From positions 4,216,001 to 4,280,000 of the forward strand of contig NZ_JBFOHP010000002.1 of assembly GCF_040907265.1 (NCBI RefSeq): a stretch of DNA of 64,000 nt. The letters run 5' to 3'. Origin of the DNA: Streptomyces sclerotialus (GTDB lineage: Bacteria; Actinomycetota; Actinomycetes; Streptomycetales; Streptomycetaceae). Numbering within the stretch: the stretch's first letter is position 1; the number at the start of each line of letters is the position of its first letter. The translations under genes were made by a program, and so were the position numbers. The notes under the pieces are model-generated. The model saw only the letters and a list, made by a program, of their open reading frames with translations. It was not told where the DNA came from and made no database searches. This document shows positions 34,671 through 48,379 of the stretch, in pieces.

Positions 34671-34787
34671 TTCGCGCACCAGAGTACCCGGTACCCGCCC
34701 GCTTTCCCGACCGGGTATCGCTCCGGGCGGTCGCTCTCCGTAGGATGCTTCGCGAGATTCGCGGCAGCGAAGCGAAGGGGAGACGCC

Positions 34788-35333
34788 ATGGACGCAGCAC
34801 AGCAGGAAGCCACCGCGCGCGCTCGGGAGCTGCAGCGCAGCTGGTACGGAGAGCCTCTGGGGGCACTCTTCCGCCGTCTCATCGACGATCTCGGCCTCAA
34901 TCAGGCCCGCCTCGCCGCGGTGCTCGGCCTTTCGGCCCCCATGCTGTCGCAGCTGATGAGCGGCCAGCGCGCGAAGATCGGCAATCCCGCCGTGGTCCAG
35001 CGTGTCCAGGCCCTCCAGGAGCTGGCCAGTCAGGTCGCCGACGGCAGCGTCAGCGCCGCCGAGGCCACCGACCGGATGGACGAGATCAAGAAGACCGCGG
35101 GCGGCTCGGTGCTGAACAACACCACCCAGACCGCCACCACGGGCGCCACCACCGTGCGCCGCGTCGTGCGGGAGATCCAGTCGCTGCTGCGGTCGGTCGC
35201 CGCGGCGGGCGACATCATCGAAGCCGCTGACTCCCTCGCCGCCACACACCCCGAACTGGCAGAGTTCCTGCGGGTCTACGGAGCGGGCCGGACCGCGGAC
35301 GCGGTGGCCCATTACGAAGCGCACCAGAACTAG
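34788..35333 (+). CDS. XRE-family helix-turn-helix DNA-binding protein
   Basis: A 181-residue protein. An N-terminal HTH (about residues 25-65) contains LNQARLAAVLGLSAPMLSQLMSGQRAKIGNPAVV. A helical region and a polar Thr-rich linker follow (NNTTQTATTGATT), then a C-terminal helical domain (LLRSVAAAGDIIEAADSLAA). It precedes a Ser/Thr kinase gene by 33 bp on the same strand, so the two are probably co-transcribed and the regulator may be a kinase target. ATG with GGGAGACGCC. Confidence 0.87.
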   Translation: MDAAQQEATARARELQRSWYGEPLGALFRRLIDDLGLNQARLAAVLGLSAPMLSQLMSGQRAKIGNPAVVQRVQALQELASQVADGSVSAAEATDRMDEIKKTAGGSVLNNTTQTATTGATTVRRVVREIQSLLRSVAAAGDIIEAADSLAATHPELAEFLRVYGAGRTADAVAHYEAHQN

Positions 35334-35366
35334 ACACACGTGCGGTGAGGGAGCGGACGCGGCGTC

Positions 35367-36728
35367 ATGGGTGAGGTCTTCGCCGGCAGGTACGAACTGA
35401 TCGACCCGATCGGGCGGGGCGGGGTGGGCGCCGTGTGGCGCGCCTGGGACCAGCGGCGCCGACGCTACGTGGCGGCCAAGGTGCTGCAGCAGAGCGATGC
35501 GCACACGCTGCTGCGCTTCGTACGGGAGCAGGCGCTGCGCATCGACCATCCGCACGTGCTCGCGCCGGCCAGCTGGGCTGCCGACGACGACAAGGTCCTG
35601 TTCACGATGGATCTGGTCAACGGCGGTTCGCTGGCGCACCTCGTGGGCGACTACGGCCCGCTGCCGGCGCGCTACACGTGCCTGCTGCTGGACCAGGTGC
35701 TCTCGGGGCTGGCCGCGGTGCACGCCGAGGGTGTGGTCCACCGGGACATCAAGCCGGCCAACATCCTGCTGGAGGCCACCGGTACCGGGCGTCCGCACGT
35801 GCGCGTCTCCGACTTCGGCATCTCGATGCGCAAGGGTGAGCCGCGGCTCACCGAGGCCAACTACGTGGTCGGGACGCCCGGTTACTTCGCGCCCGAGCAA
35901 CTGCTGGGCGCCGAGCCGGACTTCCCCGCCGACCTCTTCGCTGTCGGCCTGCTCGCGCTGTACCTGCTGACCGGCAACAAGCCGGACGCCCAGGCGCTGG
36001 TCGAGCGCTTCGTGCAGCACGGGGTGCCGGGCGCGCCCGAGGGCGTCCCCGAGCCGCTGTGGCAGGTACTGGCCGGTCTGCTCCAGCCGGATCCCGAGGC
36101 CCGTTTCAGGACGGCGAACGGGGCCCGCAAGGCGATCCTGTCGGCCGTCGAGCTGCTGCCCGAGGAGACGATCGAGGACGAGATCGTCGAGGTCTTCGAC
36201 CACATCGGGCCGCTGCCCTCCGGGTACGGGCCCGACGGGCCGGACAGCGGCACTCGGAGCGGCGCCCGTGGCGGACCCTCGATGTCGGAGACCGGCAGCT
36301 TCCCGCTGGCGCCGCCCGTCCCGCAGGGCCCTCCCACGCCGTCCACGCCGACGCCCCTCCCGGCGCCCGGCCCCGGCGAGGTCTCGACCGGCTCCGGCTT
36401 CCCGGTGACGGGCCCCGACGCGGCGTCCTCCGGGCCCGGCTTCCCCGTGGCCCCGGGGCCTGCCCACGCGGCGCCCGGTACGCAGCCGCCCGGCCCGCCC
36501 GTGCGGACGTACGAGGCTCCCGCCGCGCCGGGCCAGAACGTGCCGCTGACCCGGCCGTACACCGTGGACCAGCCGCGCGTCCCCGGTCAGGCCCCGGCGC
36601 CCGCCGGCCCGGACGCGCACGGCGCGAAGCCGGTACGCCCCGGGCCGCCGGCGAAGGTCGCCGTGCCGGTGCTGGTCGTCGCCCTGCTGTGCATCGCGGT
36701 GGGGATCTGGGCGCTGTCCGCCGGCTGA
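35367..36728 (+). CDS. Ser/Thr protein kinase with C-terminal membrane anchor
   Basis: A 453-residue protein. The Hanks kinase domain (residues 8-265) has GRGGVGAVWRAW, catalytic Lys in AAKVL, VHRDIKPANILLE, SDFGISM and VGTPGYFAPEQLLG. A long Pro/Gly/Ala-rich linker (about 290-430) leads to a single C-terminal transmembrane helix (VAVPVLVVALLCIAVGIWALS) with almost no extracellular part, so it lacks a sensor domain such as PASTA. It is translated after the XRE regulator. Substrates are unknown. Confidence 0.92.
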   Translation: MGEVFAGRYELIDPIGRGGVGAVWRAWDQRRRRYVAAKVLQQSDAHTLLRFVREQALRIDHPHVLAPASWAADDDKVLFTMDLVNGGSLAHLVGDYGPLPARYTCLLLDQVLSGLAAVHAEGVVHRDIKPANILLEATGTGRPHVRVSDFGISMRKGEPRLTEANYVVGTPGYFAPEQLLGAEPDFPADLFAVGLLALYLLTGNKPDAQALVERFVQHGVPGAPEGVPEPLWQVLAGLLQPDPEARFRTANGARKAILSAVELLPEETIEDEIVEVFDHIGPLPSGYGPDGPDSGTRSGARGGPSMSETGSFPLAPPVPQGPPTPSTPTPLPAPGPGEVSTGSGFPVTGPDAASSGPGFPVAPGPAHAAPGTQPPGPPVRTYEAPAAPGQNVPLTRPYTVDQPRVPGQAPAPAGPDAHGAKPVRPGPPAKVAVPVLVVALLCIAVGIWALSAG

Positions 36729-36807
36729 CGGCCGCGTACGCCGTCCCCGCGCGCCGTCCGCGGGCCGTGCGGGGCCGCAGGCGGGCCTGTGCGGCGCGCG
36801 GAGCTCA

Positions 36808-38235
36808 TCAGCCCTGCGGGGGCCGCCCGAACCCCTGTCCGGCGTTCTGAGGCCCGTTCTGGCCCCCGTACGGCTGCTGTCCGGGGACCGGGGCTCCCGG
36901 GCCGGCCGGTGCCGCCGGAGCCGGGCCCGTGACCGCCGTGGCGCCCGCCGCGGCCTTGCGCCGCGCGGTCACCGTCCACACGCCCAGCCCGGCGAGCAGC
37001 ACCGCACCCGCCCCGATTCCGGTGAAGCCGACCGTCCGCAGGTGGCCGTCGCGCTCCGCCTCGGACGCCGCCCGGCCCGTCTCGGCCAGCTCCCGGTCCT
37101 CGGGCGTGACGGAGAAGTCGGCGGCCGGCTTCGCGTACGCGGGTCCCGGTCCCGCCGCTCCCTTGAGGTCCACCCGCAGGGTGAGGTCCGCGCTCTCCTT
37201 GAAGAACTTCGCGGCGTCCGGGTTCAGCGACACCTCCAGGTAGTACCAGCCCGCGAAGCGCATCGGGCTGACGGAATCGTCGTCGCTGAAGCGGTTGCCG
37301 TAGTGCACCGGCGCGGTGAACAGCCGCGCCGCCGTCCGGTCGCCCTCGTACGGCTGGAAGCTCTCCTCGCTGACGAGGCCGCGCGCCGGGTTGTACGCGG
37401 TCAGGCCGAGCGCGCTGGGCACGAAGGACGAGGCGCCCACACCGGGCTTCTTCCCCGGGGCGCCGGACAGTTCGGCGCTCACGTCCAGCTGCTGTCCCCA
37501 GTCGACCGGCACCCGGTAGAAACGGGTCTCGCCGGGCCGGATGCGGTCCTGCCACCGGCCCTTGCCCACCGAGGCGGCGTCGTTGAACCCGGTGCCCCCC
37601 GAGACGGGCCGCTCCGCGCCTCCTGTGGGCGCGGCGGGCGTGGCACTGCTCCAGCTGCCCTCCCCTGGTTCGCCGGGCGCCGCGCCCTTGAGGCGGGGCT
37701 CGGTCATGTAGCGCAGCTCGACCGGCCAGCTGTCGGGGCCCGAAGTGGCGTTGCCGGAGCGCTCCACCACCACGTAGTACGGGCCGGCCTGCTGGCAGTC
37801 GGACAGGTCGCTGCCGATGCGGCGGGTGGCGTAGTCGGCGAGCGGGTAGACCGTCTCGCCGCCGCGGAAGCGCGCGCTGCCGTCCGTGCCGCAGGTCGTG
37901 CCGTCGGCGTCCTGGACGGAGACGGTCAGCCCGTCGGTGTAGTCCTCGACCTTGGTGCCGGGCGCGGGCGCGGCAACCGCCGACACGTATGCGCTGGTCT
38001 CGTCGTCCAGGGTGAGGGCGTAGCGCTTCTGTTCGCCGCGCTTGAGGGAGTCGGTGTACGTGCCGGGGCGGATCTCGGGGGCGTGGGAGGTGTCGGCCGT
38101 CCCTTTCACGGGCTCTGCGTCCGGCGCGGTCCTGTACGTGGGCAGCGTGTCCGCCGAGGCCGTCCCCGGCAGCAGCCCCAGTACGCCGAGCGCCAACGGG
38201 CCGGCCAGTGCCCTCCTGATCGTGCGCCGCCTCAC
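36808..38235 (-). CDS. secreted, membrane-anchored protein related to the upstream VWA protein
   Basis: A 475-residue protein: signal peptide (RRTIRRALAGPLALGVLGLL, cleavage near TASA), a large extracellular region, one transmembrane helix near residue 420 (GIGAGAVLLAGLGVWTV) and a Gly/Pro/Gln-rich tail. Blocks such as YTDSLKRGEQKRYALTLDD and GTGFNDAASVGKGRWQDRI are clearly homologous to the C-terminal half of the adjacent VWA protein, but it lacks the VWA domain. Start is GTG at 38233-38235 in a GTGA overlap, or the adjacent GTG at 38238. Function unknown; the two proteins may interact. Confidence 0.82.
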   Translation of the reverse strand: MRRRTIRRALAGPLALGVLGLLPGTASADTLPTYRTAPDAEPVKGTADTSHAPEIRPGTYTDSLKRGEQKRYALTLDDETSAYVSAVAAPAPGTKVEDYTDGLTVSVQDADGTTCGTDGSARFRGGETVYPLADYATRRIGSDLSDCQQAGPYYVVVERSGNATSGPDSWPVELRYMTEPRLKGAAPGEPGEGSWSSATPAAPTGGAERPVSGGTGFNDAASVGKGRWQDRIRPGETRFYRVPVDWGQQLDVSAELSGAPGKKPGVGASSFVPSALGLTAYNPARGLVSEESFQPYEGDRTAARLFTAPVHYGNRFSDDDSVSPMRFAGWYYLEVSLNPDAAKFFKESADLTLRVDLKGAAGPGPAYAKPAADFSVTPEDRELAETGRAASEAERDGHLRTVGFTGIGAGAVLLAGLGVWTVTARRKAAAGATAVTGPAPAAPAGPGAPVPGQQPYGGQNGPQNAGQGFGRPPQG

Positions 38236-40109
38236 CACGTGCCTGCTCCTCGTCGTCCCGAACCCGTACCGGCGTTGCGCTGCTTGCCGCGACCCGTGAA
38301 GTACGCCACCGCGAGGCCGGCCAGGAGCAGCACTCCCAGACCGATGCCGACGGCCGCGATCACCGGGCGCGCCGCCCATCCTCCATCGCCTGCCGTGCCG
38401 CTGTCCGCCGCGTCGGCGGAATCCTTCGCCTCCGCGGCGTGCGCCTCGGGGCCGCTCTTCGCCTTGCCCAGTACGGCCACCCGCAGGACCACACCGATCT
38501 GCGGATTGTCCGCGATCTCCGCAGCCTTGGCACCGAGGGTGACGGCGAGGTAGAAGTCGCCGTCGCGGTGCACGGGGACGACGTTGGGGTCGTTCTCGTA
38601 GCGGTTGGCCCAGCTGACCGGGACGGTACCCATGCGCAGCGCGGTCTGCCGCCCGTCGTAGGGCGTCTGCGGGGTGAACTCGCCGGTTCCGCCGCCGACG
38701 GGCTGCCGGGCCGGGGTGTAGACCTGGGTCGCGCCGTACGAGGTCCGTGCGCTGTGGCCCTTCGCTGTGGGCTCGTTCGCGAACTCCACGTCGTAGCGGA
38801 GCTGCTGGCCCCAGCCGACGGGGACCTTGTACCAGAGGGTCTGCGAGGGCAGGATCTTGTCGCGCCAGACGCCTTCGGTGATCTTCTCGGCGTCGTTGAA
38901 GCCGGTGCCGCCGGTGACGTCCTTCGGGGTGCCGGAGGGCAGTACGGCGTCCTTGCCGCCCGCGCCGTACTCGGGTGCGGACCGGGCGGGCGTGACGCCC
39001 TTCCTGAGCGGCTGCTCGGTGCGGTAGGTCAGTTCCAGGGGCCAGCGTGCGGCGTCGGAGCCGTCGGCCGCCTCGCGCTCGACGACGAGCCAGTAGCGCC
39101 CGGCCCTGTCACAGCTGCCGCCGCCGTCCTCCGACGGGATCCGGCTGACGCCCGAAGTCAGCGGTGTGGCGCCTTCGTTCTGGCCGAACACCTCGGTGCT
39201 GGCCCCGCAGGAGCTGTCGGTGCCGTACGCGAGCTGGGTGCGCAGCACGGTGGTGGTGTCGACGGCCGCGCCGGGGTGCGGGACGGCGGTGGCGGAGAAG
39301 TCCGCGGTGGACCTGTCGTCCAGCCGCACCGCGTAGAAGCGCTTCTCGCCGGGTCCGATGCTGTCCCGGTACTGGCCCGGCGTGATGGTGGGGGCGCCGG
39401 AGCGTGCGGCGGTCCCGCGCACCTGCTTCCCACGGAAGCGGTAACTGTCCGCGGAGAGCTTGCCCGCGCGCTGCATCTGGCGGGCCAGGGACTTGGCGTC
39501 CGGAGCGTCGTAGTAACGGCCGTTGCCCGCCTCCGCGACGCACTCCAGCTCCTGCCGGGCCTTGCCGCGCACCTGGAAGCCGATCGTGTCGATCCGCAGG
39601 TCGAGGCCGGACTTGCCGAGCTGTTCGGCGACCTCGCAGGGCGGCGGTGACTGGCAGGTGTCCTCGCCGTCGGAGATGAGCACGATGGTGCGGCGGCCGC
39701 CGGTGCCCTGCGGGAGGTCGGCGGCGGCCTTCTTGAGCGAGAGCCCGATCGGGGTGTCGCCCTTGGGTTCGACGTCCGCCACGGCCTTCTTGAGGCCGGC
39801 CCGGTCCAGCGGGCGTACCGGCTGGACGAGTCGGGTGTCGTCGCAGCCGCGGTTCCTGTCCGCGCCGTAGACACGGAGTCCGGTGGGGAAGCCGTCCGGC
39901 AGGGAATCCGCGAGGGTGCCGACCGCCTTGCGTGCGGCGGCGATCCGGGTGTGTCCTGCGCCGTCCGGCTCCGCCATCGATCCGGAGGAGTCCAGCACCA
40001 TGACCATGCCTTCGCTGCTGAAGGACGGTGCGGCGGACGCCTGCGGCGCGCCCAGGAGCGTGAGGAGCAGCCCTCCTGTCAGTGCGGCCGCAGTCCGTCG
40101 TCGTGCCAT
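38232..40109 (-). CDS. secreted VWA-domain protein with C-terminal membrane anchor
   Basis: A 625-residue protein: signal peptide (RRRTAAALTGGLLLTLLGAP, ASA cleavage), a VWA domain (about residues 30-215) with an intact MIDAS (DSSGSM, then the GDTPIG Thr and SDGEDTC Asp), extracellular domains shared with the downstream gene, and one C-terminal transmembrane helix (VIAAVGIGLGVLLLAGLAVAYF) followed by a basic tail. VWA domains bind divalent metal and mediate protein adhesion. Start ATG 40107-40109 after GGGAAGGGG. Role unknown, perhaps envelope assembly. Confidence 0.86.
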   Translation of the reverse strand: MARRRTAAALTGGLLLTLLGAPQASAAPSFSSEGMVMVLDSSGSMAEPDGAGHTRIAAARKAVGTLADSLPDGFPTGLRVYGADRNRGCDDTRLVQPVRPLDRAGLKKAVADVEPKGDTPIGLSLKKAAADLPQGTGGRRTIVLISDGEDTCQSPPPCEVAEQLGKSGLDLRIDTIGFQVRGKARQELECVAEAGNGRYYDAPDAKSLARQMQRAGKLSADSYRFRGKQVRGTAARSGAPTITPGQYRDSIGPGEKRFYAVRLDDRSTADFSATAVPHPGAAVDTTTVLRTQLAYGTDSSCGASTEVFGQNEGATPLTSGVSRIPSEDGGGSCDRAGRYWLVVEREAADGSDAARWPLELTYRTEQPLRKGVTPARSAPEYGAGGKDAVLPSGTPKDVTGGTGFNDAEKITEGVWRDKILPSQTLWYKVPVGWGQQLRYDVEFANEPTAKGHSARTSYGATQVYTPARQPVGGGTGEFTPQTPYDGRQTALRMGTVPVSWANRYENDPNVVPVHRDGDFYLAVTLGAKAAEIADNPQIGVVLRVAVLGKAKSGPEAHAAEAKDSADAADSGTAGDGGWAARPVIAAVGIGLGVLLLAGLAVAYFTGRGKQRNAGTGSGRRGAGTW

Positions 40110-40224
40110 GTGCCCCTTCCCCCTCTGCCACCCATGCCACGTTTGCCATCGCAACCTAGTGGTGTGCTACAGCAAACTCAAGCGGTGGGGCGTCACAGTC
40201 CCGCAACGACGCCGGACAGACGAA

Positions 40225-40257
40225 ACCCCGGCCACCGCCGAGTGCGGTGACCGGGGT
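40225..40257 (-). terminator. terminator after DLW-39 gene
   Basis: A 14-bp hairpin with one wobble pair on the minus strand (CCCCGGTCACCGC/GCGGTGGCCGGGG) followed by TTTCG, downstream of the 44-codon gene. Confidence 0.75.
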
Positions 40258-40279
40258 CACGTACGTACGGAACTGGGGC

Positions 40280-40414
40280 TCACACACCCGAACCTGCGGG
40301 CACGGAGTCGGTCGCCTCCGTCCACAGATCCTGCTCGGCGCGATCCGCCTGGATCTGGCGGTACACGAGGAGCCCGCCGATGGCGGCCAGTGCGACCAGG
40401 AGAAGCTTCTTCAC
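40280..40414 (-). CDS. DLW-39 family small protein
   Basis: A 44-residue protein: KKLLLVALAAIGGLLVYRQI is a hydrophobic N-terminal helix, and the invariant Asp-Leu-Trp occurs in AEQDLWTEATDSV, which names the family. The GTG at 40412-40414 has GAGG about 9 bases upstream. It lies just before tRNA-Ile and the DUF3566/gyrA genes, its conserved location in Streptomyces. Function unknown. Confidence 0.86.
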   Translation of the reverse strand: MKKLLLVALAAIGGLLVYRQIQADRAEQDLWTEATDSVPAGSGV

Positions 40415-40524
40415 CGCGCGACCTCGTCTTTCGTTGACGTAGGGGACCTTCGGGGGCCGATGATACACACCGGTCGATATCAATCGGTGACCTAGCCCGG
40501 CCCCAACTCGTGAGAAGCACAAAC

Positions 40525-40564
40525 GGATCGGCCCGGGCGGAGAATTCTCCGTCCGGGCCGATCC
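40525..40564 (-). terminator. tRNA-Ile terminator
   Basis: A 40-bp near-perfect palindrome (20-bp arms, one mismatch) around AATT, directly downstream of tRNA-Ile on the minus strand. Confidence 0.8.
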
Positions 40565-40571
40565 TTGCCGG

Positions 40572-40645
40572 TGGGGCTAACAGGACTTGAACCTGTGGCC
40601 TCTTCCTTATCAGGGAAGCGCTCTAACCGTCTGAGCTATAGCCCC
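40572..40645 (-). tRNA. tRNA-Ile (anticodon GAT)
   Basis: 74 nt. Acceptor GGGGCTA/TAGCCCC, discriminator A, D-arm TAGCTCAGACGGTTAGAGC, anticodon loop CTGATAA and T-arm ACAGGTTCAAGTCCTGT. It pairs with the nearby tRNA-Ala in a layout common near gyrA. Confidence 0.97.
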
Positions 40646-40758
40646 TGGCTTGTTGCCGCCTCGCTGGCTGCACCGAAAGATTAGCGCACTTCAGAGCCAT
40701 GACCCAAATCGATGGGCCGGCCGGGCCGGAAAGCCCCTCGGCGGCCGCCCGCACCAGG

Positions 40759-41436
40759 TCATTCGTCCTCGGCCAGGGTCAGCTCCACACCGCCGACGAA
40801 ACCCGCCGAGAGGTTGTAGATGAAGGCCCCGAGCGTGGCCAGCGCGGTCGCCAGCACCACGTCGATCGCCGCGATGACACCGGTGAACAGCAGCACCCGC
40901 GGCAGCGACAGGAACGTCTCCAGGTCGAAGCCCGAGCCGCCGTCGGAACTGGTGGCCTCGCTGATCGTGCCGCCGACCGTGGTGAAGACGCCCATCGCGT
41001 CCATCACCATCCACAGCACCGACACCGCCACCAGCGTGCACAGCCCCAGCGCGATGGACAGCAGGAAGCTGACCTTCATCACCGACCACGGATCGGCACG
41101 GGCCACGCGCAGCCGGGCCTTGCGCGTACGCGGAGTCGTACGGCCCCCCGGGCCCGGACGGGGCACCCGCATGCCCTGCTTGCCCCCGGTCGCGTACGCG
41201 GACGGCGGACGGTAGGGCTGGCCCTCGCTGCCCTGCGGGCGGGGCTCGGGCTGCGGCTGTGCCTCAGGTTGCGGCTGCCTGGTGTCGGTCACGGTTCCCC
41301 CCTCGACGGAGGCCTCCTCGCGGGGGCCGCCGTCAGTATCGGAGCCACGGGCGCTGTCCGTCACGGTCGCGGGCCCGGAAGAAAGCTTCCGCCCGTCGTC
41401 CGATCCGTCCGCCTGCGCACCCGTGGCTCCACTCAC
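40759..41436 (-). CDS. DUF3566 transmembrane protein
   Basis: A 225-residue protein. The first about 110 residues are hydrophilic and Gly/Pro/Gln-rich. Then comes a DUF3566 domain with two transmembrane helices (about 122-146, VSFLLSIALGLCTLVAVSVLWMV, and 180-204) and a C-terminus ending VELTLAEDE. It is immediately downstream of gyrA (15 bp), conserved in actinobacteria. Function unknown; perhaps an envelope or division accessory. GTG start. Confidence 0.88.
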   Translation of the reverse strand: MSGATGAQADGSDDGRKLSSGPATVTDSARGSDTDGGPREEASVEGGTVTDTRQPQPEAQPQPEPRPQGSEGQPYRPPSAYATGGKQGMRVPRPGPGGRTTPRTRKARLRVARADPWSVMKVSFLLSIALGLCTLVAVSVLWMVMDAMGVFTTVGGTISEATSSDGGSGFDLETFLSLPRVLLFTGVIAAIDVVLATALATLGAFIYNLSAGFVGGVELTLAEDE

Positions 41437-41451
41437 GACCTACTCCTCGCG

Positions 41452-44076
<2,625 letters not shown>

Positions 44077-44125
44077 TGCTGTTCAAAGTCCTTTCGAGCT
44101 GCGGCTGCTGTTCGGGCCGACGGGC

Positions 44126-46279
<2,154 letters not shown>

Positions 46280-46506
46280 CTACCGGTAGCGCCGACACTC
46301 ATGGGGGTTTGCGGGCGCCTGAGTCCTCACGTGCCGCCCTGAACCGACATCCGCCGACTCCCCATATGCGAGACGGCCCCCCAGGACGCTCACACCGGCA
46401 CTCAGCGCTTCGGGCTGTCAACCTCCGACTACGGTGAGCGGAGTCTCATCCGTCACACCAGCACATGCCCGACATCTCGCCCGTACAGGTACCCTTCAGG
46501 GTCCTG

Positions 46507-46520
46507 GTTTCACGTGAAAC
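46507..46520. promoter_or_regulatory. parS: parS site (cluster, first)
   Basis: Perfect GTTTCACGTGAAAC in the gyrB-dciA gap; first of three copies spaced 40 and 25 bp apart. Confidence 0.95.
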
Positions 46521-46546
46521 GGGACAGGAACGCCGTACCAGTTCCG

Positions 46547-46560
46547 GTTTCACGTGAAAC
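46547..46560. promoter_or_regulatory. parS: parS site (cluster, second)
   Basis: Perfect GTTTCACGTGAAAC, second copy of the triple cluster. Confidence 0.95.
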
Positions 46561-46571
46561 AGCAGGCTTTG

Positions 46572-46585
46572 GTTTCACGTGAAAC
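46572..46585. promoter_or_regulatory. parS: parS site (cluster, third)
   Basis: Perfect GTTTCACGTGAAAC, third copy, 27 bp beyond the stop of the DciA gene. Confidence 0.95.
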
Positions 46586-46612
46586 GGCGGGCTCTCGATC
46601 CGCCGGCGCGGA

Positions 46613-47170
46613 TCATCCGTACGTGTCTCCCGGACCCTTGCTCCCCGGCGCCCGCAGCGCTCCGTACCGACGGGGCGGCCCACCCGGCCCCAGCACCTTG
46701 ATGACCTTCACAGACCCGTGCCCCAGGTCCTCGTTCAGCCGGGCCACCAACGTCGGCGCCAGCAGCCGCAGCTGTGTCGCCCAGACCGTCGAGTCGCACT
46801 GCACCGTCAGCACCCGCGCGTCCTCGTCGTACTTCTGCGGCTCGCAGTGCTGCGCCACCTCGGGGCCCACCAGCTGGGGCCAGCGCCCCATCACCCCGCC
46901 GACCGCGGCCGGCGTCTCCCAGCCGCGCTCGGTGATCAGGCGATTGATCGCGGCACCCAGCGGCAGCGGGTCACGACCGTCTGCCCGCGCGCCGGACCGC
47001 AGGCCGCCACCACGCCTGGCCTGCTTCTTCTGTTGCGCGGCCGCGCCTCGCGCCCGGGCCTGCTCCTTCGCGGCCACCAGTGCCTGCCGCGCCAGGTCGA
47101 TGCCGGACAGCTCCGGCGGCTTGGGCTGCTCAGGTCCCGGGGCGTCCTGTGGACCGGGCTGCTCACTCAC
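46613..47170 (-). CDS. dciA: DciA family (DUF721) replicative helicase loader
   Basis: A 185-residue protein. A Gln/Ala-rich basic N-terminus leads into the DUF721 KH-like domain (ERGWETPAAVGGVMGRWPQLVGPEVAQH and the hydrophobic LTVQCDSTVWATQLRLLAPTL), ending VIKVLGPGG. DciA is the ancestral loader of the DnaB helicase in bacteria that lack DnaC/DnaI. It directly follows recF with no gap (the GTG start abuts the TAA stop), consistent with co-expression in replication. Confidence 0.92.
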   Translation of the reverse strand: MSEQPGPQDAPGPEQPKPPELSGIDLARQALVAAKEQARARGAAAQQKKQARRGGGLRSGARADGRDPLPLGAAINRLITERGWETPAAVGGVMGRWPQLVGPEVAQHCEPQKYDEDARVLTVQCDSTVWATQLRLLAPTLVARLNEDLGHGSVKVIKVLGPGGPPRRYGALRAPGSKGPGDTYG

Positions 47171-48304
47171 TTACGACACCTTCTCCGCCGTGCCCTCGGA
47201 GACCGCGTACCGCGCCCCCGCCAGCACGCCCGGCACATCGTCGTCCACCGCCGCCGTCACCAGCACCTGCTCGCCCGGCGCCACCAGCTCCGCCAGCCGC
47301 TCGCGCCGTCGCGCGTCCAGCTCGGCGAAGACGTCGTCCAGTACGAGGACCGGCTCATTGCCCTCGGCCCTCAGCAGGTCGTACGAGGCCAGCCGGAGCG
47401 CCAGCGCGTACGACCAGGACTCGCCGTGGCTCGCGTACCCCTTCGCGGGCAGCCGCCCCAGCTTGAGGATCAGGTCGTCGCGGTGCGGACCGACCAGGGT
47501 CACGCCCCGCTCGATCTCGTTCTTGCGGGCCTCGCCCAGCGCCTCCATGAGCAGCCCGTACAGCTCCTCGCGGTTCGACGCCTCGGCCAGCCGCTCGCCC
47601 ACCGAGCCGCGGTACTCCAGCGCGACCGGCCCGCCGCCCGGCGCCAGCTGCTCGTACGCCTTGTCCGCCAGCGGCTGCAGCGTCGCGATCAGGTCCAGCC
47701 GCTGCGCCAGCAGCTCGGCACCCGCGCGGGCCAGGTGCTGGTCCCAGACGTCCAGCGTGGACAGGTCCATCTTCCGGCCGCCGTGCCGGCGCGCCAGGGC
47801 CGCGCTCTTGAGCAGGGTGTTCCGCTGCTTCAGCACCCGGTCGTAGTCCGAGCGCACACCGGCCATGCGCGGCGAACGCGCCGTTATCAGCTCGTCGAGG
47901 AAGCGCCGCCGCTCGCCGGGGTCGCCCTTGACGAGGGCCAGGTCCTCCGGCGCGAACAGGACCGTGCGCACGATGCCCAGTACGTCACGTGGCCTGACCT
48001 GCGAGGACCTGTTGATCCTCGCCCGGTTGGCCTTGCCCGGGTTCAGCTCCAGCTCGATCAGCTGCTGCCGGTCACCCTGCACGACCTGCGCCCGTACGAT
48101 CGCCCGCTCCGCGCCCATGCGGACCAGCGGGGCGTCGGAGGAGACGCGGTGGCTGCCGAGGCTGGCGAGATAGCCGACCGCCTCGACGAGATTGGTCTTC
48201 CCCTGGCCGTTGGGCCCGACGAAGGCCGTGACGCCCGGGTCGAGCGGGACCTCGACCCGGGCGTACGAGCGGAAGTCGGCGAGCGACAGATGCGCGACAT
48301 GCAT
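47171..48304 (-). CDS. recF: DNA replication/repair protein RecF
   Basis: A 377-residue SMC-like ATPase. Walker [10 protein letters not shown] is at residues 30-38, the ABC signature occurs in the [15 protein letters not shown] region, and Walker B is [13 protein letters not shown]. RecF loads RecA with RecO and RecR at gaps and stalled forks. Normal length. It is located between gnd and dciA on the same strand in the conserved dnaN-recF-gyrB region; gnd intrudes between dnaN and recF, as usual in Streptomyces. Confidence 0.97.
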   Translation of the reverse strand: MHVAHLSLADFRSYARVEVPLDPGVTAFVGPNGQGKTNLVEAVGYLASLGSHRVSSDAPLVRMGAERAIVRAQVVQGDRQQLIELELNPGKANRARINRSSQVRPRDVLGIVRTVLFAPEDLALVKGDPGERRRFLDELITARSPRMAGVRSDYDRVLKQRNTLLKSAALARRHGGRKMDLSTLDVWDQHLARAGAELLAQRLDLIATLQPLADKAYEQLAPGGGPVALEYRGSVGERLAEASNREELYGLLMEALGEARKNEIERGVTLVGPHRDDLILKLGRLPAKGYASHGESWSYALALRLASYDLLRAEGNEPVLVLDDVFAELDARRRERLAELVAPGEQVLVTAAVDDDVPGVLAGARYAVSEGTAEKVS

Positions 48305-48379
48305 GAAAGGCGCCGACCTCCCCCGGCGTGGTACTGCTGCGCGGGCTTCCAGGGCGCGAGCCCCGGAAGCCCGGCCTGC

